From IMG/VR virus record IMGVR_UViG_3300013126_000043, positions 1-53,666 of that record: 53,666 nt of DNA. The stretch is one strand, 5' to 3'. This document shows positions 32,453 through 42,171 of this stretch, in pieces. The notes beneath the pieces were generated by a model. That model was given only the letters and a program-made list of their open reading frames with translations, was not told where the DNA came from and ran no database searches. The translations under genes and the position numbers were made by a program. Positions within the stretch are counted from its first letter, which is position 1. Each line of letters begins with the position of its first letter. Origin of the DNA: a virus.

Positions 32453-32518
32453 TAGGGTTGTTATAGTTACAATCTAACCCTAGAGCTAGGGGGTAGCGGA
32501 GAAATCTGCTACCCCCTA
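32453..32518 (+). terminator. double hairpin after the capsid gene
   Basis: TAGGGTT (32453) pairs with AACCCTA (32476), then TAGGGGGTAGC (32487-32497) pairs with GCTACCCCCTA (32508-32518), 11 pairs, followed by TGCTTTTATTTG. The second is a good terminator; the first may be a stabiliser. This ends the head transcript. Confidence 0.8.
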
Positions 32519-32538
32519 TGCTTTTATTTGTTTTGGTT

Positions 32539-32547
32539 TGTTACTAT
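32539..32547 (+). promoter_or_regulatory. extended -10 promoter (TGTTACTAT)
   Basis: TGTTACTAT just after the capsid terminator, 32 bases before the GTG at 32579. The same 9-mer lies at 7492 and 40826. Confidence 0.45.
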
Positions 32548-32578
32548 TAAATTAGGTTTTATTGATGGAGTGTGTTGA

Positions 32579-33352
32579 GTGAGCTTGTATCTAATAGACA
32601 ACGCTACCGTAACTGTTAATACAGTTAATATTAAATTTGGTAGAACAATAAAAATAGCTTCCCTAGTAAATGCTAACTTTACATTATTTACTGACGCTGC
32701 TACGCCAGTTCAAATTAGTTCTCCTTTTAGGACTATAAATACAATAACTGATTATAATCAGATTAGTAGAACTCTAACTCTTTATTGGAATGTCGTCCTA
32801 TCTTCTGGTTCAGATTATATTATAAAAGTAGCTAATTTAGTAGACTCTTCTGGCTTAACTGTCCCGGAAGAACAAATTAGTTTCACTAGTCAAACCAACT
32901 CAGCTACTCCATCTATTCTTCAAGAAACTCAGGGAACTGTTCTTAATGAGATCCTAATTGAAGATAAGTCAGTTAGAGTAGATATAGAAACTGGCTATCA
33001 GATTTTAGCAAAGAATCCAGATTTTTATATAATTTCTACAGATCCTTCGACTGGTAGTTTTTATCTTAATAATGATGAGAATAACGGAAGAGTTACTATA
33101 AACTTTAGTTCTCGTCCAGCTTCAAACTTTTTGACTTCAAAATACTTTAAAGCTCAAAGAAAGAAAATACAAAAAACACCGTCTAGGTGGGAAGCTGTTG
33201 ACGCAGAAGTATCAATGCATTCATGGAGATCTGATGTATATATAGATTTTCCATCTGATGATGCTACTCCAGTTTATAATACTGATAATAAAGAGTATTT
33301 TGAGTCAGGTTACAAATATAGGGTAATTGTTTCTTCAGAAGTTGGTCCGTGA
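32579..33352 (+). CDS. hypothetical beta-rich structural protein
   Basis: 257 residues, starting at GTG with TGGAG upstream. The N-terminal 100 residues show Ig-like strand patterns (TVTVNTVNIKFGRTIKIA, YIIKVANLVDSSGL). The rest is polar and beta-rich, ending YKYRVIVSSEVGP. It is the first gene after the capsid terminator, in the stretch where connector and fibre-like proteins lie. It overlaps the next gene by one base. The family is not recognised; a virion surface or neck protein is likely. Confidence 0.55.
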   Translation: MSLYLIDNATVTVNTVNIKFGRTIKIASLVNANFTLFTDAATPVQISSPFRTINTITDYNQISRTLTLYWNVVLSSGSDYIIKVANLVDSSGLTVPEEQISFTSQTNSATPSILQETQGTVLNEILIEDKSVRVDIETGYQILAKNPDFYIISTDPSTGSFYLNNDENNGRVTINFSSRPASNFLTSKYFKAQRKKIQKTPSRWEAVDAEVSMHSWRSDVYIDFPSDDATPVYNTDNKEYFESGYKYRVIVSSEVGP

Positions 33353-33762
33353 TGGCCAATGCACTTTATGCCAAGGCTAAAGAGGCTTTACTTGAGGGTT
33401 TATTGGATTTAACTGATAATAATATTAAGGTAGCTTTAGTGAAAAATAGTTATTCTGTTAATTTAAATACCCATGAATTTTTATCAGACATATCTGGTTC
33501 TGCCATTGCTTCAACTTCAAGCGTTTTAGTTAGCAAATCAACTTCTCTTGGTATTTTTGACGCAGAGAATGTAACGATAGAAGATTATGGTAATTCTGGT
33601 TTTGCGTATCTAGTAATTTATAGGGATACGGGCGTTTCTTCAACGTCTAGATTAATAGCTTATATAGATACGGCCACTGGCTTGCCCGTATCTTCTACAG
33701 CAGAAACTATTTCAATTACAATTAATTGGAGTAATGATACATATAAGATATTTGGACTATAA
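33352..33762 (+). CDS. phage structural protein of the MANALY type
   Basis: 136 residues. ATG at 33352 overlaps the stop of the previous gene (TGATG). The chain MANALYAKAKEALLEG, with LVIYRDTGVSSTSRLIAYID and ATGLPVSS, matches a widespread family of small phage structural proteins whose function is poorly known but which lie with fibre or head-to-tail genes. It is likely a virion component. No enzyme motif is present. Confidence 0.7.
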   Translation: MANALYAKAKEALLEGLLDLTDNNIKVALVKNSYSVNLNTHEFLSDISGSAIASTSSVLVSKSTSLGIFDAENVTIEDYGNSGFAYLVIYRDTGVSSTSRLIAYIDTATGLPVSSTAETISITINWSNDTYKIFGL

Positions 33763-33771
33763 AGGATCTTT

Positions 33772-34110
33772 ATGAGTACTTCTTACCCCGGCACGTTAGA
33801 TAATTTTGTGAATCCAACTTCAACAGATAAATTAAACTCCGTTACAGTACCTCACCATCAGCAACATGCTGATCTAAATGACGCAGTGGAGGCAATAGAA
33901 ACAGTGCTTGGGCTTAGTCCAGCAGGAAGTCATTTAACCGTCAAGGATAGAATAATTGCTGCAGAATCTTCAATAGCTACACAATCAGTTTTAAATGGTT
34001 TGACTGATGTTACTATATCAACAGCTAATCCTGGTGATGTATTACGATATAACGGCTCTATCTGGGTCAATTATAATGAAGAAAATCTTGTTGATGGAGG
34101 AAACTTTTAA
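33772..34110 (+). CDS. small fibre-type structural protein
   Basis: 112 residues. The N-terminus (SYPGTLDNFVNPTSTDKL, then HHQQHADLNDAVEAIETVLG) is a pattern common in phage tail-fibre proteins and probably forms the trimeric stalk start. The C-terminus (LTDVTISTANPGDVL then YNGSIWVNYN) is the fibre repeat found widely in virome fibres. GATCTTT precedes ATG with a weak ribosome site. It is 2 bases from the large fibre gene at 34113 and may be its base. Confidence 0.65.
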   Translation: MSTSYPGTLDNFVNPTSTDKLNSVTVPHHQQHADLNDAVEAIETVLGLSPAGSHLTVKDRIIAAESSIATQSVLNGLTDVTISTANPGDVLRYNGSIWVNYNEENLVDGGNF

Positions 34111-34112
34111 CA

Positions 34113-36557
34113 ATGGCTAATACAATTAGAATTAAAAGAAGAGCGTCTGGAGCATCTGGTGCACCTGGTAGTCTAGAGAATGCCGAACTCGCATATAACG
34201 AGGTAGATGATACCCTTTATTATGGTAAGGGCACTGGTGGTGCAGGCGGAACAGCAACTACCGTTGAAGCAATCGGTGGTAAAGGAGCATATGTTGGATT
34301 AGTTGGGACTCAGACAATTACAGGAAATAAAACATTCTCTGGAACAGTAGCCTTAGGTTCTTCCGCTAGTGCAACAACGCAAAGTCCTGGAGATAATAGT
34401 ACTAAAGTTGCAACAACAGGATACGTTGATGCAGCCATAACAGCTGCTACCTATACTTTTACTTTAGCTGGAGATTCTGGCACTTCACAAACAGTAGATG
34501 ATAATGAAACAGTTACAATTTCTGGTGGAACTGGACTTTCTTCAGTAGCCTCAGCAATAAATACTGTAACAATCAATCTTGACAATACTGCTGTTACAGC
34601 AGGCTCGTATGGTTCAAGTACTCAAATTCCAACCTTTACAGTCGATGCCCAGGGTCGATTAACGGCAGCAAGCTACGCTTCGATATCCACAACATTAACA
34701 GTAGGTGCAGACTCAGGAACGGCTGATGGCGTTTCTCTAGCAACTGATACCCTTACATTTACTGGTGGTACAGGAATTGACACTGCCGTCACTAATAATA
34801 CAATAACTATTAACATTGACAGTACAGTAGCGACTCTTACTGGGAGTGAAACCCTAACAAACAAAACAATTACTAGCCCAACAATCTCTGGTTTGTACCT
34901 TTCTGATAGCAGTATTGTTTTCGAGGGTGCAACAGCTGATGCGTATGAGACAACGTTAACCGTAACAGATCCAACTGCAGATAGAACTATTACTCTACCA
35001 AATGCTACCGATACATTGGTGGGCAGGGCCACTACAGATACTTTTACTAATAAAACATTTGATACAGCTGGTTCAGGTAATAGTTTTAGCGTTAATGGCA
35101 ATCAAATAACTTCATATGTAGGTAGTGGCGGAAATGTTGTTTTGTCAACTAATCCTACTATTACTAATTTATATACACCTGGTACTGGAATGTATTTTGG
35201 TGGTTCAACTTCAGGAAATACAAATGTAGTTGCTACAGCAGCAGCTTCCGGAACTTTGACACTGCCTGCCGCTACGGATACCCTAGTTGGTAAAGCAACA
35301 ACTGATACACTAACTAATAAAACTATCTCTGGTTCAAATAATACACTTTCCAATATTGGAAATTCATCTTTAACCAATTCTTCAATTACGATTGGAACTA
35401 CATCAGTTTCTCTTGGAGCCACAAGTAATACACTTGCCGGTGTTCAGCAACTTGATGTTGATAATATTCGTATTGATGGAAATACAATCTCTACAACTGA
35501 CTCTAACGGAGATCTTGCACTTAGCCCTAACGGCACTGGTAGAGTTGATGTATCTGGCTCAAGAATTATAGGCTTAGCAGAACCAGTTGATGACACTGAT
35601 GCTGCAACAAAGGGATATGTAGATGCTGCTCGTTCTGGCCTTGATGTTAAACAATCTGTTCGTGCCGCAACAACTGAGGCAATCACCCTTGCTTCAGAAC
35701 TTGAAAATGGCGATGTAATAGATGATGTAACCCTTGTTACTGGCGACCGCGTTCTTGTTAAGCACCAGTCAACTGCTTCTCAAAACGGCATATACGTTGT
35801 TCAAGCATCTGGAGCAGCAGTTCGCGCAACAGACTTTGATGGCGCAGGCGAAGTATCTGGTGGTGCATTCACATTCGTTGAAGAAGGTACCGTTAACGCA
35901 GATAGCGGATGGGTTGTAACCTCAAACGGTGCAATAATTGTTGGCACAGATGCAATTGACTGGGTCCAGTTCTCTGGCGCAGGACAGATCACCGCTGGTG
36001 CTGGTCTTACAAAGTCTGGCAACACAATTGATGTAGGTGGTACAGCTGACAGGATTACTGTAAATGCAGACTCAGTTGACATCGCATCTACGTATGTTGG
36101 TCAAGCAACAATAACCACTCTTGGTACAATTGGAACTGGAACCTGGCAGGGTACAATTGTTGGACCAACCTATGGTGGCACTGGTGTAAATAATGGTTCT
36201 AAGACAATTACTCTTGGTGGAAATCTTGAAACCTCAGGTGCTCATAATACCACCCTCACCACAACCGCAACAACATCGTTAACCCTTCCAACAACTGGAA
36301 CTTTAGCCACTTTAGCTGGAGTAGAAAGTTTTACAAATAAAACCATAGATGCTTCCAATATTGGAGCAACTACTAGAGGAACAGGTGCTTTTACCTCATT
36401 AGCTGCAAACAGTGCTGTCACATTTACTGCTGCGACTGCATCCAGTTCGTATACCACTGGAACCCTAGTAGTTACAGGTGGTGTTGGAATTTCAGGGGCC
36501 CTGTATGGAAATAGCAGTGTTCTAAGTGGTTTTACAATTGATGGCGGAACCTTCTAA
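34113..36557 (+). CDS. large repetitive tail-fibre protein
   Basis: 814 residues. The start MANTIRIKRRASGASGAPG is a frequent fibre N-terminus. The body repeats the units ATDTLVGRATTDTFTNKTF and TGSETLTNKTITSPTISG, beta-helix-like stalk modules. Residues about 480-650 hold a conserved region (GLDVKQSVRAATTE, GDRVLVKHQSTASQNGIYVV, FVEEGTVNADSGWV) found in many phage fibres. It is probably a trimeric stalk. Low divergence of the NKT repeats makes it prone to recombination. Confidence 0.75.
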   Translation: MANTIRIKRRASGASGAPGSLENAELAYNEVDDTLYYGKGTGGAGGTATTVEAIGGKGAYVGLVGTQTITGNKTFSGTVALGSSASATTQSPGDNSTKVATTGYVDAAITAATYTFTLAGDSGTSQTVDDNETVTISGGTGLSSVASAINTVTINLDNTAVTAGSYGSSTQIPTFTVDAQGRLTAASYASISTTLTVGADSGTADGVSLATDTLTFTGGTGIDTAVTNNTITINIDSTVATLTGSETLTNKTITSPTISGLYLSDSSIVFEGATADAYETTLTVTDPTADRTITLPNATDTLVGRATTDTFTNKTFDTAGSGNSFSVNGNQITSYVGSGGNVVLSTNPTITNLYTPGTGMYFGGSTSGNTNVVATAAASGTLTLPAATDTLVGKATTDTLTNKTISGSNNTLSNIGNSSLTNSSITIGTTSVSLGATSNTLAGVQQLDVDNIRIDGNTISTTDSNGDLALSPNGTGRVDVSGSRIIGLAEPVDDTDAATKGYVDAARSGLDVKQSVRAATTEAITLASELENGDVIDDVTLVTGDRVLVKHQSTASQNGIYVVQASGAAVRATDFDGAGEVSGGAFTFVEEGTVNADSGWVVTSNGAIIVGTDAIDWVQFSGAGQITAGAGLTKSGNTIDVGGTADRITVNADSVDIASTYVGQATITTLGTIGTGTWQGTIVGPTYGGTGVNNGSKTITLGGNLETSGAHNTTLTTTATTSLTLPTTGTLATLAGVESFTNKTIDASNIGATTRGTGAFTSLAANSAVTFTAATASSSYTTGTLVVTGGVGISGALYGNSSVLSGFTIDGGTF

Positions 36558-36570
36558 TAAAGAGATTTAA

Positions 36571-37023
36571 ATGAAATATGATGGAGATATAGCATATAAT
36601 CAAGAGCATTTTCAATACAATGGCTTATATGTAGTATCTCCGCAGTCATTCGGTTTAACATCTAATTTTGGTAATCTAAATTTACTAAAGATCATTGTTT
36701 TAAGCCCACCTTCTATTACCAGTACATTAGTTTTTGTTTCTTCTCCATCTGTAATAATTTCTACAAATATTATAGAAAATTCTGAAACATTATCTTCCCT
36801 AGAATTTTCTGCATTTGATGGATATGGATCAATAGAATTTGATAAAATAAATGCAGAAGCATACGCCATAGCGGGCTCCCAGGGTATCAACGTTGGCAGT
36901 TCTGGTTATGTTGCTATATCCGTAGATAAAAATGAATCCTATGCATTCGCTACAGCAAATGCTATAGTTTTTGACAATAATTCTGCTGGAACAATAGATG
37001 TTACTATAATATCTAACGTATAA
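36571..37023 (+). CDS. hypothetical structural protein
   Basis: 150 residues starting MKYDGDIAYNQEHFQYNG. AAGAGATTTAA precedes ATG. The chain is beta-rich, with repeated strands of Ser, Ile and Val and no charged cluster. The alternation suggests a small beta-sandwich. It lies between the large fibre and the connector genes. Family and function not recognised. Confidence 0.5.
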   Translation: MKYDGDIAYNQEHFQYNGLYVVSPQSFGLTSNFGNLNLLKIIVLSPPSITSTLVFVSSPSVIISTNIIENSETLSSLEFSAFDGYGSIEFDKINAEAYAIAGSQGINVGSSGYVAISVDKNESYAFATANAIVFDNNSAGTIDVTIISNV

Positions 37024-37039
37024 ATATATAAGGGGTTTT

Positions 37040-37942
37040 ATGTCTACGGATAAAATTGTCATAAATGATACAGTAAGAATAACTGTTAAATTTAAAGATA
37101 TAGATAGCTCGGGGAACGAAGTTGATCTAGCGCCAGTACCACCTGTAACGGTTGTTATTAAAAATTCAGCAGGTAATACAGTTGAGTCAGGAAATGCCAC
37201 TGCAAGTTCTTCTTCTGTATACATATATGATTTTACTGCAACTTCAGCAGATACATACTCTGTTAAATTTACTGGTCTTTTAAGTAGCGGAAACTCTGTT
37301 GTTGTTGAGCAAAAATTATATGTTAGCTCAACTGTTAAGGAATATCAGCCAACAATCACACTTAAGTCTGATGAAACAATTATTTTTGCTCCAGATGTTA
37401 CTCCTCTATATCTTGATCCAGAAGAACTTTTGCCATACTTTCCCGATGCTTCTTTGTTGGAGATAGGCGAGATAGTTCATAATTATTCTAACGAAGTTAA
37501 AGCCCTGTACAATCTTTTGGATGATGAAGATGGATCCGGACTATCTTTTACTGTATTAGAGTATATTAAGGCATCAGCTGCATGTGAACTTAGTAGAACT
37601 TATGGTTTTGGTGGAGATGACGAAGTATCGGTTCGGTTAGGTGACTTCTCGTTAACAAATAGATCCGTACCAAGAGCTAAGGTAACTAGGGATAATGCAA
37701 CCACATGGTGCCAAATAGCGGCATCTTTGCGGAAGGAAATATTAGCTGGAAAAGTTGGCCCTAAAGGATTCCAGATGAAGAATCTTCCTAGTGGCGGACT
37801 TCCAGTAACATCCGGAAAGATTCCAGAAGTAGAAACTGGAAAAATAGTTTATCTCTCAGATAGAGAACTTTATGGACCAGGAAGAAGTGTTCCACCTCAA
37901 GATGACCCTATGCCAAGAAGAGGCTTCAAGAAGTATGATTGA
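37040..37942 (+). CDS. probable head-tail connector with N-terminal Ig-like part
   Basis: 300 residues. Residues 1-105 have Ig-like strands (VRITVKFKDIDSSG, YSVKFTGLLSSGNSVVVEQ). Residues about 120-210 are helical (YLDPEELLPYFPDASLLEI, TVLEYIKASAACELSRTYG), the pattern of gp6-type head-to-tail adaptors that bind under the portal. Ribosome site AGGGG lies 8 bases before ATG. The next gene overlaps its end by 8 bases. The adaptor call rests on the helical pattern and position. Confidence 0.5.
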   Translation: MSTDKIVINDTVRITVKFKDIDSSGNEVDLAPVPPVTVVIKNSAGNTVESGNATASSSSVYIYDFTATSADTYSVKFTGLLSSGNSVVVEQKLYVSSTVKEYQPTITLKSDETIIFAPDVTPLYLDPEELLPYFPDASLLEIGEIVHNYSNEVKALYNLLDDEDGSGLSFTVLEYIKASAACELSRTYGFGGDDEVSVRLGDFSLTNRSVPRAKVTRDNATTWCQIAASLRKEILAGKVGPKGFQMKNLPSGGLPVTSGKIPEVETGKIVYLSDRELYGPGRSVPPQDDPMPRRGFKKYD

Positions 37943-38306
37943 TGTAAAAAGAAGTTTTAAAAAAGTTCTTCGAGAATGGGGTCATGATATCTATATTCAA
38001 AGAATATTATTAAATGGCAATCATTCTAATAAATTTGAAAGAGTTACAACTAGGCAAGTGGGTCAGTCTGGCATAACTAATTCTCTTTCAACTTCAGAAG
38101 CTCAAGATGGATTATTCACAAAATATGATGCCGTATACTATTTTGAGGATCACATTAATCCTAAAGAGGGTGACAGAATATACGAAAATTTTTCTTTAAA
38201 AGTAAGCAAAAATTACACCATGTTTACAATAGATGCCGTTACTGCAGTAAGGGGGCGCATGGGTAAGATAGACTATTGGATCGTAGGCGCCACAAGAGAG
38301 AAGTAA
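37935..38306 (+). CDS. probable head-completion or neck protein
   Basis: 123 residues. The start at 37935 overlaps the previous stop; an upstream ATG at 37872 would add residues from the overlapping frame with no ribosome site. The chain MIDVKRSFKKVLREWGHDIY, then KEGDRIYEN and FTIDAVTAVRGRMGKIDYWIVG, resembles small beta-barrel head-closure proteins. It precedes sheath-type genes, so a neck role is likely. Family assignment is not firm. Confidence 0.5.
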   Translation: MIDVKRSFKKVLREWGHDIYIQRILLNGNHSNKFERVTTRQVGQSGITNSLSTSEAQDGLFTKYDAVYYFEDHINPKEGDRIYENFSLKVSKNYTMFTIDAVTAVRGRMGKIDYWIVGATREK

Positions 38307-38307
38307 A

Positions 38308-39903
38308 ATGATAGTTTTATCAAAGGGACAGACAGCAGAATTCAAATTTGTTTTCACTGATTACGATGGATCTATTTATGATCCTGGTAATTTGTCTACC
38401 CCAGTAGATGTTGTCGTTTATGTTCTCAGGGGAGATACTGGCTCCGGTCCAGTAATTGATGGACCCTTTTCGTTATTGCTAGACAACGCTAATGAAAATA
38501 ATAATTCCATAGTTAGATCTGGAGTTGGCGAGTATACGTTTACTTATAAGGTTCCACAAAACCTATATGAATACGTTTATACTATTATAGCTAGAACAAG
38601 TAGCACTGTTCAAAATATAAATGCAACAGCAACTTTTCAAGTAAAAAATTCCACAAATGAAGTTTCATCAGTAACTATTGCCTCACCAAAATCTTCTGTC
38701 ATAAACTACAAGCCAACTTATCAGCAATTAGACAGAAGAAATACAAGCACAATACTACTTCTCGGTCACGCTGATGGAATGCAATTAAACTACCCAATTA
38801 GAATTAACTCCATCCAACATGCAGTAGATTTAATGGGCGCAAATACTAATAGTCCTCTTTTGAGGGGAGTACTAGACGCCTATTCTTGTGGGGCTAGGGA
38901 TATTATGATTTGCGCTGTTGCGCCAATGTCGGAATATGTAGAAGGTTACGCTCAGAGAAATTTATCAACCACAGTTTTTGCCATTAATGACGCTACACCA
39001 GGTACTCAGAGTACTTTTTATGATAGATACTATGATAGATTGGCTCAAACATATGAGGATATAATTGATTTAGATTTTGTTGATATAGTTGTGCCATTGG
39101 AGACTAGTATTATGAATACTGGTGGAGTTGATTTTGTTACTCAACTGGCAAACTATTGTTCGTCTTTTCATAATTCTACGGGATTTGTTCAGATGGGGAT
39201 TATTGGCTCAAGATCAGATGGAATAAAGTCATCTGATATAGATATCTTAGAAGCTAATTCATTATTTACTAATAAATTTACCACCTATTTGGACGGACAA
39301 ATAGCATCGGATAAAGGTAGGTATGTTATACCTGTTTATGGTGAATTAGTTTTTCAGCATCCACAACTTAAAATTAGCTACACGTCAGCTGCAGCTGCAG
39401 CTTACGCTGGGATGGTTGCGGCAAATCAACAAGCAAAAGCATTGATCAGAACTAGAATACCTGGCGCATTATCACTATTCGGTTCAGATCTAACTTATTC
39501 AGAATATGAAAGATTGGAAACTTTAGGGATAAATACAGTCTATAGGGGAAGAAAAACTAGAAGAGCTATTCCTTTTGAAACTTATGTAACTAATGAATAT
39601 ACTATGGCAAATCAAGATTCTGTTTTCAGTAAACTATTCCAAATGAGATTAGTTGCAGCAGTTGTTAGCGAAATAAAAGGTATTGCAGCAGCTGGTCATG
39701 ATTTGTTGGGATTTGATAATATTATTGATGAGTCAAAGAAATATTTGCAATTTCTAAAGACTAATAAAGCTATTTTAGACTATTCTTTTAATGCAAAGTT
39801 CTCTGATTCAACAAAAGGTAAATTGATTTTTGATATAGAATTAATATCATATTTTGCTCTTAAGAAAATTAACTTTTCTTTAGCAGCTGGTCCAGGAGCT
39901 TAA
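38308..39903 (+). CDS. sheath-like protein with extra N-terminal domain
   Basis: 531 residues. Residues about 1-120 look like an Ig-type domain. The C-terminal two thirds carry the sheath pattern: SAAAAAYAGMVAANQQA, then a helix-loop LSLFGSDLTYSEYERLETLG, INTVYRGRKTRRAIPFET and a terminal MRLVAAVVSEIKG. These match the order of contractile sheath domains (LGxxGxNTV, ...RAxPFxTY...). A full sheath protein follows at 40881, so this second one may cap or start the sheath, or belong to the neck. It is directly followed by the 287-residue gene with a 1-base gap. Confidence 0.6.
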   Translation: MIVLSKGQTAEFKFVFTDYDGSIYDPGNLSTPVDVVVYVLRGDTGSGPVIDGPFSLLLDNANENNNSIVRSGVGEYTFTYKVPQNLYEYVYTIIARTSSTVQNINATATFQVKNSTNEVSSVTIASPKSSVINYKPTYQQLDRRNTSTILLLGHADGMQLNYPIRINSIQHAVDLMGANTNSPLLRGVLDAYSCGARDIMICAVAPMSEYVEGYAQRNLSTTVFAINDATPGTQSTFYDRYYDRLAQTYEDIIDLDFVDIVVPLETSIMNTGGVDFVTQLANYCSSFHNSTGFVQMGIIGSRSDGIKSSDIDILEANSLFTNKFTTYLDGQIASDKGRYVIPVYGELVFQHPQLKISYTSAAAAAYAGMVAANQQAKALIRTRIPGALSLFGSDLTYSEYERLETLGINTVYRGRKTRRAIPFETYVTNEYTMANQDSVFSKLFQMRLVAAVVSEIKGIAAAGHDLLGFDNIIDESKKYLQFLKTNKAILDYSFNAKFSDSTKGKLIFDIELISYFALKKINFSLAAGPGA

Positions 39904-39904
39904 A

Positions 39905-40768
39905 ATGGCATATATTAATAGAGATTTTCCTAGTTTTTCTGAAAACCTTAGATACGCATACCCCCAATTGCAAGCGCCTGGGTATAGGAGACTAGATCAA
40001 GATGGTGTTGAAGAAGTTTATTCTGGTAATTTAAGTTATTTAGAATTTATTGGTTTAGTTAAGAAAATGTGGGAGGACAGCTATCCAGCAATACCGATAC
40101 TTCCATTGAGTATAAATAGAGAAACTTCCGTGACCTATAAGGATAACGGTGGAACAGATGTTATTTCTGGAGACCTATCTTCTGCTCCATCTTCGACCTA
40201 TGTTGGCCTTGATGAGTTTCCTGCAATTATAGGTTACCATTTAGAATTAAGAAAAGCGCATACGACTGAGCCAAAGCCAAGAATGAGGCAAAATGTATTG
40301 TCTAATACTGTGACTATATATGGCCAGCGTTTTCAGAATATTGTTGGCTTTACTATTATGTCTAAAGTTGGCACTTTTCAAGGGGCTAATGGTTCAACTA
40401 CTAGAGATGACCTCGATGCAGCGGTTTTGTGCGACCAGGTAGTTGAAGCGTTTGAAGACTTTATGTTGGAATATACGTCTATTTTCAAAGCTGCAGGTGC
40501 TTCTGAATTAGTTTATTCTAGGCGTCTATCTGACTCTGAAATTAACAGAGACGGTAAAGATGTTCATAAAAGAACTGTAACCTATATGTTAACAACAGAA
40601 AAAACATTTGCGATGTCCAATAGAAGAATTGAAAAGATTGTTGTTGACGCAAGAACTTGGATGGCTTACGAAAAGCAGCTGCTAAGAGATCAGTTGGCAA
40701 CGCCTAATTATGAAGGTACAACCGGTAATATTATAGATCTGTTCCAGACAGCAACTCCCAACACATGA
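39905..40768 (+). CDS. possible tail terminator protein
   Basis: 287 residues starting MAYINRDFPSFSENLRYAYP. A conserved-looking core reads FPAIIGYHLELRKAHTTEPKPRMRQ and FQNIVGFTIMSKVG. It ends in a helix with DLFQTATP. In related large contractile phages a gene between the neck proteins and the sheath encodes the terminator that ends tube growth. That position fits here, but no sequence motif proves it. It is one base from the sheath-like gene upstream. Confidence 0.4.
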   Translation: MAYINRDFPSFSENLRYAYPQLQAPGYRRLDQDGVEEVYSGNLSYLEFIGLVKKMWEDSYPAIPILPLSINRETSVTYKDNGGTDVISGDLSSAPSSTYVGLDEFPAIIGYHLELRKAHTTEPKPRMRQNVLSNTVTIYGQRFQNIVGFTIMSKVGTFQGANGSTTRDDLDAAVLCDQVVEAFEDFMLEYTSIFKAAGASELVYSRRLSDSEINRDGKDVHKRTVTYMLTTEKTFAMSNRRIEKIVVDARTWMAYEKQLLRDQLATPNYEGTTGNIIDLFQTATPNT

Positions 40769-40825
40769 AATGGTATATATAAAAATCGTCCCAGTTTAAC
40801 TTTGTAGTTGTTTTTATAAGTTATC

Positions 40826-40834
40826 TGTTACTAT
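40826..40834 (+). promoter_or_regulatory. extended -10 promoter for the sheath gene
   Basis: TGTTACTAT lies 47 bases before the sheath start in a 112-base gap; the same 9-mer precedes the groups at 7532 and 32579. GGAGG follows 15 bases before ATG. Confidence 0.45.
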
Positions 40835-40880
40835 AACTGAAGATTCAAAAAAGTTTATTATTTGGAGGATTGAAACCAAT

Positions 40881-42143
40881 ATGGCTATACCTGGAGTAAA
40901 AACATTAATTAGAGATCGCTTCTACAGTGTATCACGTCAGGATACACCTGTTGGTCCTAGAATAGTTGCAATAGCACGTCGTAGCACAGCAAATAACACT
41001 GGTTCAGTAGCAGATCTTGACGTCGTCAGAGTTACCAATGAGGCAGATGTTATCACCGCCTTTGGTGACGGCTCAGACGCTCACCGCGCTTATTTGGAGC
41101 TTGTTTTAGCTGGAGCTGGAAGAATTTATATTGTTCCACTTCCTTCTGATACGAAATGGGATACCGACCCTACAAGCCCCACAAGTACAGGAACTGTAAC
41201 AAGTTCTTCTTATGGTGGATCAGTTTTTGATGCAGCATTTACTGCTGCCGAAGCTGCTATCCCAGACATGATTATTCCTTGGGGTAGAGGGGCTCATCCA
41301 AACGACTGGCAAGATCCAGCTACGCCCAGCGATGATGCATCATACGGCTTCGTTGCGGACAATACCTCAACAGTTGCAAGCAACTGGGCTTACCAGGTCG
41401 CCGCAAAGGTTAAGGATATCTCAGAAAATATTAACCCCTGCATCGCAATTATGGGTATCAAGCCATACTACAGTACGACAGAGGTTATGACACCCGGTCA
41501 GGTTTCTACGCACTTAGCTTTGACACAGCTACCTGACAGAAACGCTAGCTCGCTTTTCAAGGAAGTCGGACCATATGTTGTTGTAGTCGCTGCAGAGGTT
41601 AAGCCTGTAAATTACCAGTCTGGTACAACAGAGTTTGGTTACGCCAACGGTGCAGCCCACATAGCTGGCGCCCTAAGCTTACTTCCCTCATACAGTTCAC
41701 TAGTAAACAAGGCCCTCTACAACGTAGAGGCTCTTCGCTATGCTCCCTCAAGAACTCAGCAGAGCACTCTTGGAGGCAAGGGCGTAAATACTGTTGTTGT
41801 AAACTTTAATAAGATTCCAGTATTTGGAGAAGGCTTAACATTTGGTTGGGCAACATCAGATTACACTCGTCTCTCAACAAAGAGAATTATAGACGACGCA
41901 ACATCTGTTGTAAGACAAGCTTGCCAGAGATTTGTTGGCGAACCATCAAACATTCAAACAAGAAATGCGATGGAAACAGCTATCACTTCTGGCTTGAGAG
42001 GTATGCAAATCGTAGGAGCCTTGCTTGGTAGCGACTTTACAGTCTCATACATACCAAACGAAAACAAGGCGATTGTAGACCTCATTTTAACACCTGCCTT
42101 CGAGCTCAAGGAGATCGAAGTCAGAGTAGCCATTAATCTATAA
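40881..42143 (+). CDS. tail sheath protein
   Basis: 420 residues with TTTGGAGGATTGAAACC before ATG. It reads MAIPGVKTLIRDRFYSVSRQDTPVGPRIV, the usual sheath start. The C-terminal part holds TLGGKGVNTVVVNFNKIP, LSTKRIIDDATSVVRQACQRF and VSYIPNENKAIVDLILTPAFELKEIEV, which match contractile sheath domains. Codon use is that of abundant proteins. The sheath shortens on contact with the host to drive the tube through the envelope. It is followed 28 bases later by the tube gene. Confidence 0.9.
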   Translation: MAIPGVKTLIRDRFYSVSRQDTPVGPRIVAIARRSTANNTGSVADLDVVRVTNEADVITAFGDGSDAHRAYLELVLAGAGRIYIVPLPSDTKWDTDPTSPTSTGTVTSSSYGGSVFDAAFTAAEAAIPDMIIPWGRGAHPNDWQDPATPSDDASYGFVADNTSTVASNWAYQVAAKVKDISENINPCIAIMGIKPYYSTTEVMTPGQVSTHLALTQLPDRNASSLFKEVGPYVVVVAAEVKPVNYQSGTTEFGYANGAAHIAGALSLLPSYSSLVNKALYNVEALRYAPSRTQQSTLGGKGVNTVVVNFNKIPVFGEGLTFGWATSDYTRLSTKRIIDDATSVVRQACQRFVGEPSNIQTRNAMETAITSGLRGMQIVGALLGSDFTVSYIPNENKAIVDLILTPAFELKEIEVRVAINL

Positions 42144-42171
42144 TAATTACCGATTAGGAGGGTAAAACAAA

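Noticed and set aside
34673-36457. Long minus-strand frames opposite the repetitive fibre gene
   Set aside because: They arise from the Thr/Gly/Ala-rich repeat on the other strand, without starts or ribosome sites.
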